Positions 15,677 through 23,195 of a stretch of 35,901 bases of DNA are shown in pieces. How positions within the stretch are numbered: the stretch's first letter is position 1; every line of letters starts with the position of its first letter. The stretch comes from Thermoproteota archaeon. Its GTDB lineage: Archaea > Korarchaeota > Korarchaeia > Korarchaeales > Korarchaeaceae. The notes beneath the pieces were generated by a model. The model searched no databases, was not told the origin of the DNA, and saw nothing but the letters and a program-made list of their open reading frames with translations. The stretch is from contig JAMOVA010000130.1 in NCBI GenBank assembly GCA_027061785.1, positions 1 through 35,901 of the forward strand. The letters are read 5' to 3'. Both the position numbers and the translations under genes were made by a program.

Positions 15677-16417
15677 ATGAGCTGGGAAGCGGACAATGTG
15701 CTTGTGCTCGGCCACAGGGGTTACAGCGCTCTATACCCCGAGAACTCGTTATTGGCCTTCGAGGAGGCCGTGAAGGCCGGAGCTGATGGGGTAGAGCTTG
15801 ATGTGAGGCTCACGAGCGACGGAGAGGTAGTGGTGATCCACGACGAATCCTTGGACAGGACGTCGAACATGTCCGGGCTGGTGGGCGAGCTCACCTTGGC
15901 TGAGATAAGGAGGGCCGATCTAGGGATGGGCCAGTCCATCCCCACCCTGAGGGAGGTCCTCTCCAAGGTGAGGGGACTGGTGAACGTGGAGATAAAGGAG
16001 GAGAGGGCCGCGGAGAGATGCGTTCAGGTGGTGAGGGAGACGGGCTCCTCCGATCGTGTCCTCTACTCGTCTTTCGACGTTAATGCCCTGAGGAGGGTGA
16101 GGTCCCTCGATCCCGAAGCGAGGCTCGGCCTCCTGATAGATAGCGAAGAGATGCTCGCCGAGATCCCTTCCCTCGCTAGGGAGCTAGGGCTCTTCTCCGT
16201 GAACGCTCCGGTGGAGGGAGTTGACCTCTTGGGCATCGAGGGCTTCGCCGCGGCGTCGGAGATGCTCAGGAGTTTAGGGCTCAGGCTGATACTGTGGGCA
16301 GCTAACGATGAGCGCCTCCACCAGCTGCTACCCGAGCTGGCCGGCACGTTCGACGCCGTAATTACCGACGATCCGCCCCGGGCATTAAGGCTGCTGAGGG
16401 GCATGGGCCTGAGGTGA
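15677..16417 (+). CDS. ugpQ: Glycerophosphodiester phosphodiesterase (GDPD)
   Basis: The enzyme hydrolyses glycerophosphodiesters to an alcohol and sn-glycerol 3-phosphate. The 246-residue TIM-barrel protein shows the catalytic and metal residues: [13 protein letters not shown] (H13, R14, E22), [26 protein letters not shown] (E and D metal ligands and catalytic His about 55), and VNVEIKEE (third Glu). Length is normal for cytoplasmic GDPD, with no signal peptide. It is the first gene of a run with a GlpA-like dehydrogenase 15 nt downstream, so the G3P it releases can be oxidised directly. Confidence 0.92.
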   Translation: MSWEADNVLVLGHRGYSALYPENSLLAFEEAVKAGADGVELDVRLTSDGEVVVIHDESLDRTSNMSGLVGELTLAEIRRADLGMGQSIPTLREVLSKVRGLVNVEIKEERAAERCVQVVRETGSSDRVLYSSFDVNALRRVRSLDPEARLGLLIDSEEMLAEIPSLARELGLFSVNAPVEGVDLLGIEGFAAASEMLRSLGLRLILWAANDERLHQLLPELAGTFDAVITDDPPRALRLLRGMGLR

Positions 16418-16432
16418 GGTAGGTTAGGTCCC

Positions 16433-17848
16433 ATGAGGGTCGCGATCGTCGGCGCTGGAATCGTGGGGGCCAGCATAGCCAGGGAGCTGAGCCGGTACGA
16501 GTTAGAGGTCCATTTAGTGGAGAGGGAAGCTGACGTCGGCTGGGGAGTGAGCAAGGCAAATACGGGCCTCATCCACGCTGGATACGACGATGATCCGGAC
16601 AGATTTCCCAACAGGGCCAAGCTCTGCGTCCAAGGAAACAGGATCTGGCATCGGTGGGTGGAGGAGCTGGACATCCCTCACGCCTGGAGCGGTGCCCTCG
16701 TAATAGCCAAGGAGGAGTCGGAGATCAAGATGTTAGGGGAGCTCTTGAGGAGGGGAGAGAGGAATGGGGTCCCAGAGCTGAGGTTACTGGAGAGGGATGA
16801 GACGATCTCGATGGAACCGAACCTGAGGAGGGTGGAGGCCGCCCTCTACGCTCCCACCGTCGGCCAGATCTCACCGCCCCAGGCGGTGATCGCGCTGGTG
16901 GAGAATGCTGTCGACAACGGGGTGAGGGTACATCTGGAGACTGAGGTGAGGGGCGTGGAGGTGAGTGGGGAGAGGGTGAAAGGGTTAAAGACCAACGAGG
17001 GATTCTTGGAGGCTGACGTCGTGATAAACGCCGCCGGCCTGCACGCTGACGAGGTCTCGAGGATGGCTGGGATCGACTACTTCGAGATAAGACCGAGGAA
17101 GGGCGAATACCTCATATTCGACGAGGATACCGGCCCCAAACCGTCTAGGGTGCTCTTCCCCACCCCCAGCGAGAGGAGTAAGGGGGTAGTGGTCACCACC
17201 GAGGTTCAGGGCCACCTGATGGTGGGACCCAACGCTCAGGACCTCCCGAAGGAGGAGAAGAAAGATAGGAGCACCACTCCTCAGGGGCTAAGGGAGGTCT
17301 ACGAGAAGGCATCGGAGATGTGGCCCCTCCCTCCCCTTAGCAGGGTGATAAGGACCTTCTCCGGGCTGAGGCCGGAGCCGACGGGAGGGGACTTCGTGAT
17401 CAGGGCTGAGGACGTTTGGGGATTCGTGAACGTGGCTGGCATGAGGTCTCCGGGACTGACGGCAGCCCCGGCCGTCGCCAAGGAAGTGGTCAGGATACTG
17501 GAGGGGATGGGCATCAACCTGAGGGAGAAGGCGGGGTGGAAGGCCAGGAGGAAGGGGATCCATAATGGAGCTCGAGGAAGGGTGATCTGCCGCTGCAACC
17601 TAGTCAGGGAGTCCGAGATAAGGGAGGCGATCGGGAGGATGAAGCGCGTGGGGGTGAAGACCCCGAGCGTGGACTCCGTTAAGTTCAGAACCTCCGCAAC
17701 CACGGGCACGTGCCAAGGATCCTTCTGCAGGATCGAGATAGCTAGGATACTGGCCGAGGAGTTCAGCGTTCCGCTGTGGGATGTCACCCTGAAGGGCAGG
17801 GGAAGCGAGCTGGGAGTGGGCGATGTGAAGGTTCTCCTGAGGCGATAG
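16433..17848 (+). CDS. glpA: FAD-dependent glycerol-3-phosphate dehydrogenase, GlpA-like, with C-terminal BFD-type Fe-S domain
   Basis: This enzyme probably oxidises glycerol 3-phosphate to dihydroxyacetone phosphate. The 471-residue protein starts with the FAD-binding GAGIVGASIARELS. It has the DAO-family core (GWGVSKANTGLIHAGYDDDP, VVINAAGLHADEVSRMAG, RPRKGEYLIFDED, TFSGLRPEP, VAGMRSPGLTAAPAVAKEV). The C-terminal BFD/bacterioferredoxin-like [2Fe-2S] domain has C386xC388 in VICRCN and C427xxxxC432 in TGTCQGSFC. The same architecture occurs in bacterial and archaeal anaerobic G3P dehydrogenases. The following gene starts 1 nt after its stop, and together with the DUF1667 gene the set resembles the three-gene clusters of Thermotoga and clostridia. 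Confidence 0.88.
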   Translation: MRVAIVGAGIVGASIARELSRYELEVHLVEREADVGWGVSKANTGLIHAGYDDDPDRFPNRAKLCVQGNRIWHRWVEELDIPHAWSGALVIAKEESEIKMLGELLRRGERNGVPELRLLERDETISMEPNLRRVEAALYAPTVGQISPPQAVIALVENAVDNGVRVHLETEVRGVEVSGERVKGLKTNEGFLEADVVINAAGLHADEVSRMAGIDYFEIRPRKGEYLIFDEDTGPKPSRVLFPTPSERSKGVVVTTEVQGHLMVGPNAQDLPKEEKKDRSTTPQGLREVYEKASEMWPLPPLSRVIRTFSGLRPEPTGGDFVIRAEDVWGFVNVAGMRSPGLTAAPAVAKEVVRILEGMGINLREKAGWKARRKGIHNGARGRVICRCNLVRESEIREAIGRMKRVGVKTPSVDSVKFRTSATTGTCQGSFCRIEIARILAEEFSVPLWDVTLKGRGSELGVGDVKVLLRR

Positions 17849-17849
17849 C

Positions 17850-19067
17850 ATGTACGACGTGGTGGTCGTGGGTGGCGGTCCAGCCGGGCTGGCCGCAGCT
17901 TCTGAGTCGTCCAAGCTGGGGTTGAGGACCCTCCTCCTAGACGAGAACTCCAGACTGGGTGGCATACTCCCCCAGTGCATTCACCCCGGATTCGGACTCC
18001 ACTGTCTCGGGGAGGACCTGACCGGACCCGAGTTCGCGCACCGCCTGATTGATGAGGTGAAGGGGAGTAATGTGGAGGTGAGGACCCAAGCTCATGTCAC
18101 CTTCATCGGGATGAGGTCCGACCTCGTCAAGGAGGTGACCTACGCGTCGCCTCAGGGCACCGAATCCGTGCAAGCCAAGGCGGTGATATACGCTGCGGGG
18201 GCGAGGGAGAGGCACAGGTTCGAGGTGGGGATAGCTGGGGACAGAGTGGCTGGGATATACACCGCCGGAGAGGCTCAGGCCCTCATGGACCTTCATGGGG
18301 TCATGCCCGGGAGGAGGATCGTAATCGTCGGCTCCGGGGATGTGGGCCTGATAATGGCGAGGAGGTTCGCTTTAGAGGGCGCGGAGGTGATTGCCGTCGT
18401 GGAGATGCTGCCCTACCCAGGCGGACTAGCGAGGAACCTTATGATCCTCAGGGACTTCGACATACCCCTCTACCTGAGCCACAAGGTTACTGAGGTCAGG
18501 GGAAGGGGCAGGGTCGAGCGAGTTAAAGTGGTGAGGGTAGATGAGGAGCTGAGGGAGACGGGCGAGGGTTTCTGGATAGAGTGCGACACCCTCCTCATAT
18601 CCGCTGGCCTAGTTCCCAGAGTTAAGGTCTTAAAGAGGGCCGGAGCGATCATGGATCCCGCCACAGGCGGACCGGTGGTCAACGACAGGCTCGAAACCAC
18701 GTTACCTGGGGTATTTGCGGCCGGCAACTCCCTGATCATAAATGACCTGGTGGACTACGCCGTCGAGCAAGGTAGGACTGCAGCTAGAGGCGCTGAGGAA
18801 TTCGTCAATGAAGGAGGGATCCCGACGAGAAGGTGGATCAGGGTCAGGAGGCAGGGAAACGTCAGGTTCGTCGTCCCCCACATGCTGGGAGGAGACAGGG
18901 ATGTCTGGCTCTACGCTAGGGTGTCGAGGCCTGTGGAGGACGCGATGGTGGAGGTGCCCGAGGTCGGGCTGAGGAGGAAGGTACCAGTGCTCAAGCCGTC
19001 TGAGATGCTCAGGCTCAGGATCAAGGCGGGGGTAAAGGAAGAAAGGGTCACGCTGGTGGTCAGATGA
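17850..19067 (+). CDS. FAD/NAD(P)-binding oxidoreductase, GlpB-like partner of the G3P dehydrogenase
   Basis: This 405-residue flavoprotein has an FAD-binding GGGPAGLAAASES near the N-terminus (residues 8-20). A second dinucleotide fold, IVIVGSGDVGLIMARRF, lies near residue 155, and the C-terminal FAD motif is LPGVFAAGNSL. LGGILPQCIHPGFGLH is characteristic of the subgroup that accompanies GlpA and DUF1667 and may include a redox-active Cys. It probably passes electrons from the G3P dehydrogenase to NAD(P) or a quinone/Fe-S carrier. It is directly coupled to the genes on both sides: 1 nt after GlpA, and 4 nt overlap with DUF1667. Confidence 0.87.
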   Translation: MYDVVVVGGGPAGLAAASESSKLGLRTLLLDENSRLGGILPQCIHPGFGLHCLGEDLTGPEFAHRLIDEVKGSNVEVRTQAHVTFIGMRSDLVKEVTYASPQGTESVQAKAVIYAAGARERHRFEVGIAGDRVAGIYTAGEAQALMDLHGVMPGRRIVIVGSGDVGLIMARRFALEGAEVIAVVEMLPYPGGLARNLMILRDFDIPLYLSHKVTEVRGRGRVERVKVVRVDEELRETGEGFWIECDTLLISAGLVPRVKVLKRAGAIMDPATGGPVVNDRLETTLPGVFAAGNSLIINDLVDYAVEQGRTAARGAEEFVNEGGIPTRRWIRVRRQGNVRFVVPHMLGGDRDVWLYARVSRPVEDAMVEVPEVGLRRKVPVLKPSEMLRLRIKAGVKEERVTLVVR

Positions 19068-19429
19068 CGGTATACAGGTTCACCTGCGTGATCTGCCCGC
19101 TCAGCTGCTCCGTCGAGGTGGAGGTAGAAGGGGACAGGATCAAGGAAATCAGGGGATTCAGCTGCCCCCGGGGGAAGGAGTGGGCCGTGGAGGAGGTTCT
19201 CTCCCCGAAGAGGGTGGTCATGACCGTGATACGCGTAAAAGGTGGTAAGGAGCCCGTTGTCAGCGTGAAGACCGATTCTCCCATCCCCAAGGAGAGGATC
19301 CGCGAATTGATGAGCTACTTGGCCACCTTGGAGGTGGAGGCCCCCATCTCCATAGGTCAGGTGTTGATAGAGCGTCCTCTGGGCTTGGAGACCAAGGTTG
19401 TAGCGACCAGGAGTGTGGAGGCTGTCTAA
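19064..19429 (+). CDS. DUF1667 protein, third subunit of the G3P oxidation module
   Basis: This 121-residue protein has the DUF1667 cysteine set: C8 and C11 in FTCVICPLSC, C15 in the same motif, and a later Cys in GFSCPRGKEW, which together could bind an Fe-S cluster. The remainder (RVVMTVIRVKGGKEPVVSVKTDSPIPKE) matches the family. DUF1667 genes occur next to GlpA-like and FAD/NAD oxidoreductases in many anaerobes, where the three are thought to form one complex; the biochemical role is not established. The start overlaps the previous stop (ATGA). Confidence 0.88.
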   Translation: MTVYRFTCVICPLSCSVEVEVEGDRIKEIRGFSCPRGKEWAVEEVLSPKRVVMTVIRVKGGKEPVVSVKTDSPIPKERIRELMSYLATLEVEAPISIGQVLIERPLGLETKVVATRSVEAV

Positions 19430-19446
19430 ACGTGTGGGCACGCGTT

Positions 19447-19644
19447 GTGATGCTTACGAATCACCTAGAGCCGGGGATCGATGAGCTTCGAGATAGACGA
19501 GCGTCGGCTTTCAGTGAGAGTCCGGTGAAGGTAGATTGCCATCAACGAATGCCCGTCACCGGATGCAGGGAACCTTTATGGTTACAGAACAGGTCCTGTC
19601 TGCATCACGCCCCTGCGAAACTTTCCGTTAAGCTCGCCGGAAGT
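19447..19644 (+). ncRNA. Possible structured RNA between the G3P operon and the coiled-coil gene
   Basis: A run of complementary arms tiles this gene-free stretch: GTGAT/ATCAC (19447-19451/19460-19464); AGCCG/CGGCT (19469-19473/19505-19509); CCGGTGA/TCACCGG (19522-19528/19556-19562); GATGCAG/CTGCATC (19562-19568/19600-19606), which encloses AACC/GGTT and ACAG/CTGT hairpins; and ACTTTCCG/CGGAAGT with one bulge (19620-19627/19638-19644). The arrangement resembles a multi-stem RNA but no known family was recognised. The strand and ends are not determined, and some short stems will be chance. Confidence 0.3.
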
Positions 19645-19652
19645 AAGAACAT

Positions 19653-19663
19653 AGCTTTTTAAC
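19653..19663 (+). promoter_or_regulatory. TATA-like box for the coiled-coil gene
   Basis: AGCTTTTTAAC is centred about 29 nt upstream of the ATG at 19687, consistent with a leaderless mRNA. Confidence 0.45.
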
Positions 19664-19686
19664 TTAGGATCGAGTGTGATGGTGGG

Positions 19687-20514
19687 ATGTCAGAGGCAGT
19701 GATCTCTTCGGTGCTCGAGGAGGCCCTTAAGCTCGTGTCCGAGAGGATTGCGAGGAAGCTCTCCGAGGGTAAGAAGCTCACTGACACGGAGGTAATAGTT
19801 CTGCTCTTGGATCTCATGAATAAGAGGATAAGCGACATGAACGTCGGCCTGAATAAGAGGATCGACGACTTGAATGGAAGCCTGAACCGGAGGATCGACG
19901 ATTTAGGGATGAGTTTGAGCGTCAAGATCGAGGAACTGGATAAGAGGCTGAGTCAGAGGATAGATGAGACGAACAAGAGGATAGACTCGGTGGAAGAGAG
20001 TCTCACGGCCAAGATGGAGGAAATGAATAGGAAGTTAAGCCAGCGCATAGAGTCCGTGGAAGCTAATTTGAGGGCCGATATGAAGGAACTGGATAAGAGG
20101 CTAAGTCAGCGCATAGATTCGGTGGAGGTGGGGCTCACGGCGAAAATGGAGGAGATGAGGGAGAGCTTAAGCCAGAGGATAGATACGGTGGAGGCTAATT
20201 TGACTGCTAAGATGGAGGAGATGGACAAGGGGCTCAGCCAGAGGATAGACTCCGTGGAATCCGGTCTAACCACCAAGATCGAGGAGATGGATAAAAGGGT
20301 CAACCAGCGCATAGACGACACCAACAAGCGCATAGACGATCTGAGCGCCAGCCTGAACCAGAGGATAAGCGACCTCTCCAGCGAGGTAACGGAGCTCAGG
20401 AAGGACATCAGGGTGCTCCAGCAGGAGGTCTCCTCGATAAGGGCTGATGTGATAGAGCTCATGAAGAGGAAGCTGTTCCCGGAGGAAAAGCGATTCAATC
20501 ATCCGAGGTCCTAG
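19687..20514 (+). CDS. Coiled-coil protein built of 11-residue (hendecad) repeats
   Basis: This 275-residue soluble protein has no signal peptide. The N-terminal 50 residues form a helical cap. Residues about 50-245 consist of near-perfect 11-residue units such as KRIDDLNGSLN, QRIDSVEVGLT, AKMEEMRESLS, QRIDTVEANLT, often pairing into 22-residue super-repeats (66 bp in DNA). Eleven-residue periodicity predicts a long, weakly right-handed or straight coiled coil, probably oligomeric. The last 30 residues (DIRVLQQEVSSIRADVIELMKRKLF) return to heptad-like spacing. Similar repeat proteins occur in thermophilic archaea and have no assigned function. The pattern suggests a cytoskeletal, scaffold or partition-like role, but nothing nearby tells which. 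Homogeneous repeats imply recent expansion by unequal exchange. Confidence 0.85.
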   Translation: MSEAVISSVLEEALKLVSERIARKLSEGKKLTDTEVIVLLLDLMNKRISDMNVGLNKRIDDLNGSLNRRIDDLGMSLSVKIEELDKRLSQRIDETNKRIDSVEESLTAKMEEMNRKLSQRIESVEANLRADMKELDKRLSQRIDSVEVGLTAKMEEMRESLSQRIDTVEANLTAKMEEMDKGLSQRIDSVESGLTTKIEEMDKRVNQRIDDTNKRIDDLSASLNQRISDLSSEVTELRKDIRVLQQEVSSIRADVIELMKRKLFPEEKRFNHPRS

Positions 20515-20530
20515 GCAATACTCCACGATC

Positions 20531-20743
20531 ATGATCTGGATCGTGGCCCTCGCACTCAGCCTGATAAATATTCCGGTGGAGACCTTGTTGAGTGCCACCT
20601 TGTCGAGGAGGCCCGAGTTCAGGGCCGACGAGTTCTCCGCGCTCACTACGGGGAAACTCTTCCACCTCGCATCCGCGCTCGTGAAAGTGGTAACCACTAG
20701 GTCCGAGAATCCCCTCCTAGTGCCGGGATTCGCCCCTCGCTAA
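20531..20743 (+). pseudogene. Remnant of an M48 (HtpX-like) metallopeptidase
   Basis: The 70-residue frame reads ALALSLINIPVETLLSATLSRRPEFRADEFSALTTGKLFHLASALVKV, which matches the C-terminal region of M48/HtpX peptidases: the last hydrophobic segment, the SRRxEFxAD element whose Glu is the third zinc ligand, and the following xxLASAL helix. The HEXXH motif and all upstream membrane segments are missing. The space upstream is occupied by the coiled-coil gene, so this is a truncated relic and not a functional protease. The similarity is by pattern only. Confidence 0.6.
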
Positions 20744-20975
20744 GGGGGGTTTCTGAGTTTGTTCTCCTGGAGGCCTCCCCTAACAAGCCTGCTGAGGAGG
20801 ATCGGGGGGAATATGTGCAGGTTGACTCGCGGTTGATTATTTCGTGAGCGATGCCAGGATATGCTAGTCAACCTTCCTGAAAGAGGGGCTAACTCTGTGA
20901 ATTTCGCTGATCTTGAGGAGGTTCACCGCCACAATGCCTTTTAACCTAGGCAAAGGTGAAAGGGGGCCTTTTTAA
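20744..20975. other. Gene-free stretch with a 9-bp inverted repeat
   Basis: AGGTTGACT (20819-20827) and AGTCAACCT (20866-20874) are perfect arms around 38 nt that themselves contain TCGC/GCGA. GGAGGCCTCC (20768-20777) is a 10-bp palindrome. A TATA-like CCTTTTAACC near 20936-20945 probably serves the next gene. No coding potential seen. Confidence 0.35.
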
Positions 20976-21596
20976 GTGAAGTTCGGTGAGACAGTAGGTG
21001 CTAATTTGTTAGCAAGTGAGATGGTATTTGCTAGACCACTTCTCTTCGCCAAGAAGGCGAAACTAGTAGGATACAAGGATCCCTGCTCCGGTCAGAAGGT
21101 TTCTAAGGAAGATCTTGCCTCTAAGGTGATTATGGCTGCCCTCCAGTGGTTGATGGAGGAGGGAGCGCTGACCATACGTTACGTGGATAGGAAGGAAAAG
21201 GGCCTACTCCTCAGCAAGAGGATCAAGGGGCATGAGATATCGAGGGAAAAGGACATCCAGGTTGATGGGCTCGAGGGAGACCTACACAGACTTAGCAAGG
21301 GCGAGGTCATGCTGAAGGACGTGATCTCCTCCCTAGTTGGCGGTAAAAGCGACTTCCCACACTCAAAGGTCCTTGCTAGAGTGGAGAGGAGCCTGGAAAG
21401 GAAGGGTTTCGGGAGATACGAGGGCAGGATATTCAAGTCCTTCAAACTTGACTGTGACAAGCTGGAAGGATCAGATTACAAGTTCGCGGAGCTCCACTCA
21501 TCCCTAGAGGAGATGTCCAAGAGGTTCCCTGAGCTCGAAAAGGAGATAGGAAAGGTGCTCAGGTCTCTGGTGGAGTCAGACGACGATTGGGATTGA
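20976..21596 (+). CDS. Unknown protein, 206 residues
   Basis: No family recognised. It is a soluble charged protein with no signal peptide or membrane segment. The middle holds an amphipathic helix followed by a strand (VIMAALQWLMEEGALTIRYVDRKEKGLLLSKRI), similar in layout to winged-helix or GPP34-type helical repeats. A later segment (SKVLARVERSLERKGFGRYEGRIFKSFKLD) could be a second such unit. The C-terminus is acidic (ESDDDWD). The GTG at 20976 is the first start codon downstream of the promoter region. It is monocistronic and converges on the MBL-fold genes. Codon usage matches its neighbours, so it is probably real. Confidence 0.75.
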   Translation: MKFGETVGANLLASEMVFARPLLFAKKAKLVGYKDPCSGQKVSKEDLASKVIMAALQWLMEEGALTIRYVDRKEKGLLLSKRIKGHEISREKDIQVDGLEGDLHRLSKGEVMLKDVISSLVGGKSDFPHSKVLARVERSLERKGFGRYEGRIFKSFKLDCDKLEGSDYKFAELHSSLEEMSKRFPELEKEIGKVLRSLVESDDDWD

Positions 21597-21606
21597 TTCG
21601 ATCTGC

Positions 21607-22290
21607 CTAGCTGAAGGTCAGGGTGCTGCCCGCCATGACCTCGCATAGCTTCTCGGGATATTTCCTCCTGAGGTAGCTCACCGATCTACCACCACTGCAG
21701 TGGGCTGGGCAGATCTTCCGGCTCATTCCAGCGAGCTCATCTAGGACACGTTCGCTGGGCATGTGAAAGCCCCCCACCACCAGAAATACGTCAATGCCGC
21801 TGACGTCCCTCGCGGCCCTGACCAGGCGATGGACCCCGGGGTGGGAGCAGCCCACCACAACGACCAACCCCTCCTCAGTCGAGATCGCCAGCGCCTGCTC
21901 AAGGATCCATCCAGCGCTCAAGGGGCCCGTCAGCCAGAATCCCCTCTCCACCTCCAAGGGGGAAGTGACCAGCACGGGATTCAGGCCCCATTCCCTCAGA
22001 TATCCAAGCTCCCCCGGAGGTGAGTAAACCCTCAGATCTCCAGTAACGCTGCCCACGTAGCGGAATCCCCCGTAGTGGTCGCCGTGATGGTGGCTCAGGA
22101 CCGCAAAATTGAGGCGCGAGAGATCCAGGCCCAACCTCTTGGCATTGAACTCCAAGGTGGAGGGGCTCGCTCCCGCGTCGAAGAGGACCCTGTGTCCATG
22201 AGTTTCGATGTAAGCGCTCCAGCCCCACTCCTTCCTGAGGCCCTCTTTGGCCCTGTTATCCACGACCACCACTAGCCTCATATCAGCCAC
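21607..22290 (-). CDS. MBL-fold metallohydrolase, cytoplasmic (COG1237-like)
   Basis: This 227-residue metallo-beta-lactamase-fold hydrolase has the metal motif LSHHHGDHYGGF (H67, H69, D71, H72). Further ligands lie in VVVGCSHPGVHRLV and PAHCSG. It belongs to the group that includes the archaeal dihydropterin (ribofuranosyl aminobenzene phosphate) synthase-like enzymes, marked by the GCSHPG and GGFHM motifs. There is no signal peptide. Its start overlaps the stop of the upstream paralogue by 8 nt, so the two are co-translated. Function beyond metal-dependent hydrolysis or cyclisation cannot be assigned. Confidence 0.87.
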   Translation of the reverse strand: MADMRLVVVVDNRAKEGLRKEWGWSAYIETHGHRVLFDAGASPSTLEFNAKRLGLDLSRLNFAVLSHHHGDHYGGFRYVGSVTGDLRVYSPPGELGYLREWGLNPVLVTSPLEVERGFWLTGPLSAGWILEQALAISTEEGLVVVVGCSHPGVHRLVRAARDVSGIDVFLVVGGFHMPSERVLDELAGMSRKICPAHCSGGRSVSYLRRKYPEKLCEVMAGSTLTFS

Positions 22291-23143
22291 CCGAACCCCA
22301 CTTTATCACCGTTCCAACGTGGCCGTCCCTGTAGACTTCAGGCAGGTGCTCCCGGATGAAGGACCTGGCCTCGTCCCCGGAGCAGTGTATGGGATACACC
22401 TCCTTCACGCCTACCTCCTTTATCTCCCTTACCACCCTCTCTAACCTGTCGGTGCTGGCCCCGATCAGGTGGAAGCCTCCGATGACAGCATACAGGTTGC
22501 CCGTCAGGTCCTTCGCCTTCCTCATCATCTCCTCTATTCCCGGGTGGGCGCACCCCGTCAGCAACACCCACCCCGATCCTGAGGGGCCTCTGACGAGAAG
22601 CCCCTGCTCACTCGGAGGACCCCTCAAAGGACCTGTCGTCATTATACCATCGCTCAGCTCGGTCGGGCCCTCGAGCACCACCACATCGGCTCCAAGTCCT
22701 CTCATTCGGCGTATTAACCCTTCATCAAATCCCTTCGGGACGTAGATCCTTATTCCAGGCTTCTGGCTGATCACGTAGGATATTCCTCCCGTGTGATCCG
22801 CATGCTCATGGGACAGGACCACGAAGTCGACAGAGGAGAGAACTATCCCAAGAGCCTCGCAGTTAGTCCTCAGCACCTCCGGATCGGGCCCCGTGTCGAA
22901 CAGCACCGAGGTCCCATTCCTCCTGACCAGGAGGGAGATCCCCCAAGCGTTCTTCAGCCTCCCAGCTGGCGATGGGTTGTTATCGACGAGAACGATGATC
23001 TCGAGCCCGCTCTCGGTGGGTACTTGCTGGCCCCGCTGACTGCCGCTGTGACCGTAATGTGGGAGGACGGCTGGAACGACGAGAAGGAGAAGGACGACCG
23101 CGAGTATCAAGGAGGCGACCGCCCATGCCTTGGGACTCATCAC
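22283..23143 (-). CDS. MBL-fold metallohydrolase, exported or membrane-anchored paralogue
   Basis: This 286-residue protein shares its fold and motifs with the downstream gene (LSHEHADHTGG, LLTGCAHPGIEEMM, VIGGFHLIGAS, PIHCSGDEARSF). It also carries an N-terminal hydrophobic segment (VASLILAVVLLLLVVPAVLP), so its catalytic domain lies outside the membrane or on its outer face. Duplication into a cytoplasmic and an extracytoplasmic copy of a COG1237-type enzyme is uncommon. It is followed by its paralogue with an 8-nt overlap. The upstream regulator gene starts a separate unit about 50 nt away on the same strand. Confidence 0.87.
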   Translation of the reverse strand: MMSPKAWAVASLILAVVLLLLVVPAVLPHYGHSGSQRGQQVPTESGLEIIVLVDNNPSPAGRLKNAWGISLLVRRNGTSVLFDTGPDPEVLRTNCEALGIVLSSVDFVVLSHEHADHTGGISYVISQKPGIRIYVPKGFDEGLIRRMRGLGADVVVLEGPTELSDGIMTTGPLRGPPSEQGLLVRGPSGSGWVLLTGCAHPGIEEMMRKAKDLTGNLYAVIGGFHLIGASTDRLERVVREIKEVGVKEVYPIHCSGDEARSFIREHLPEVYRDGHVGTVIKWGSGG

Positions 23144-23195
23144 GTAGAGTCTCCTATAAAACCGTAAAATCGTAACCTCCTCGATCTGCTACAGT

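Noticed and set aside
19432-19662. 76-codon plus-strand frame downstream of the DUF1667 gene
   Set aside because: It has no RBS or recognisable domain, and the sequence is better explained by the run of inverted repeats.
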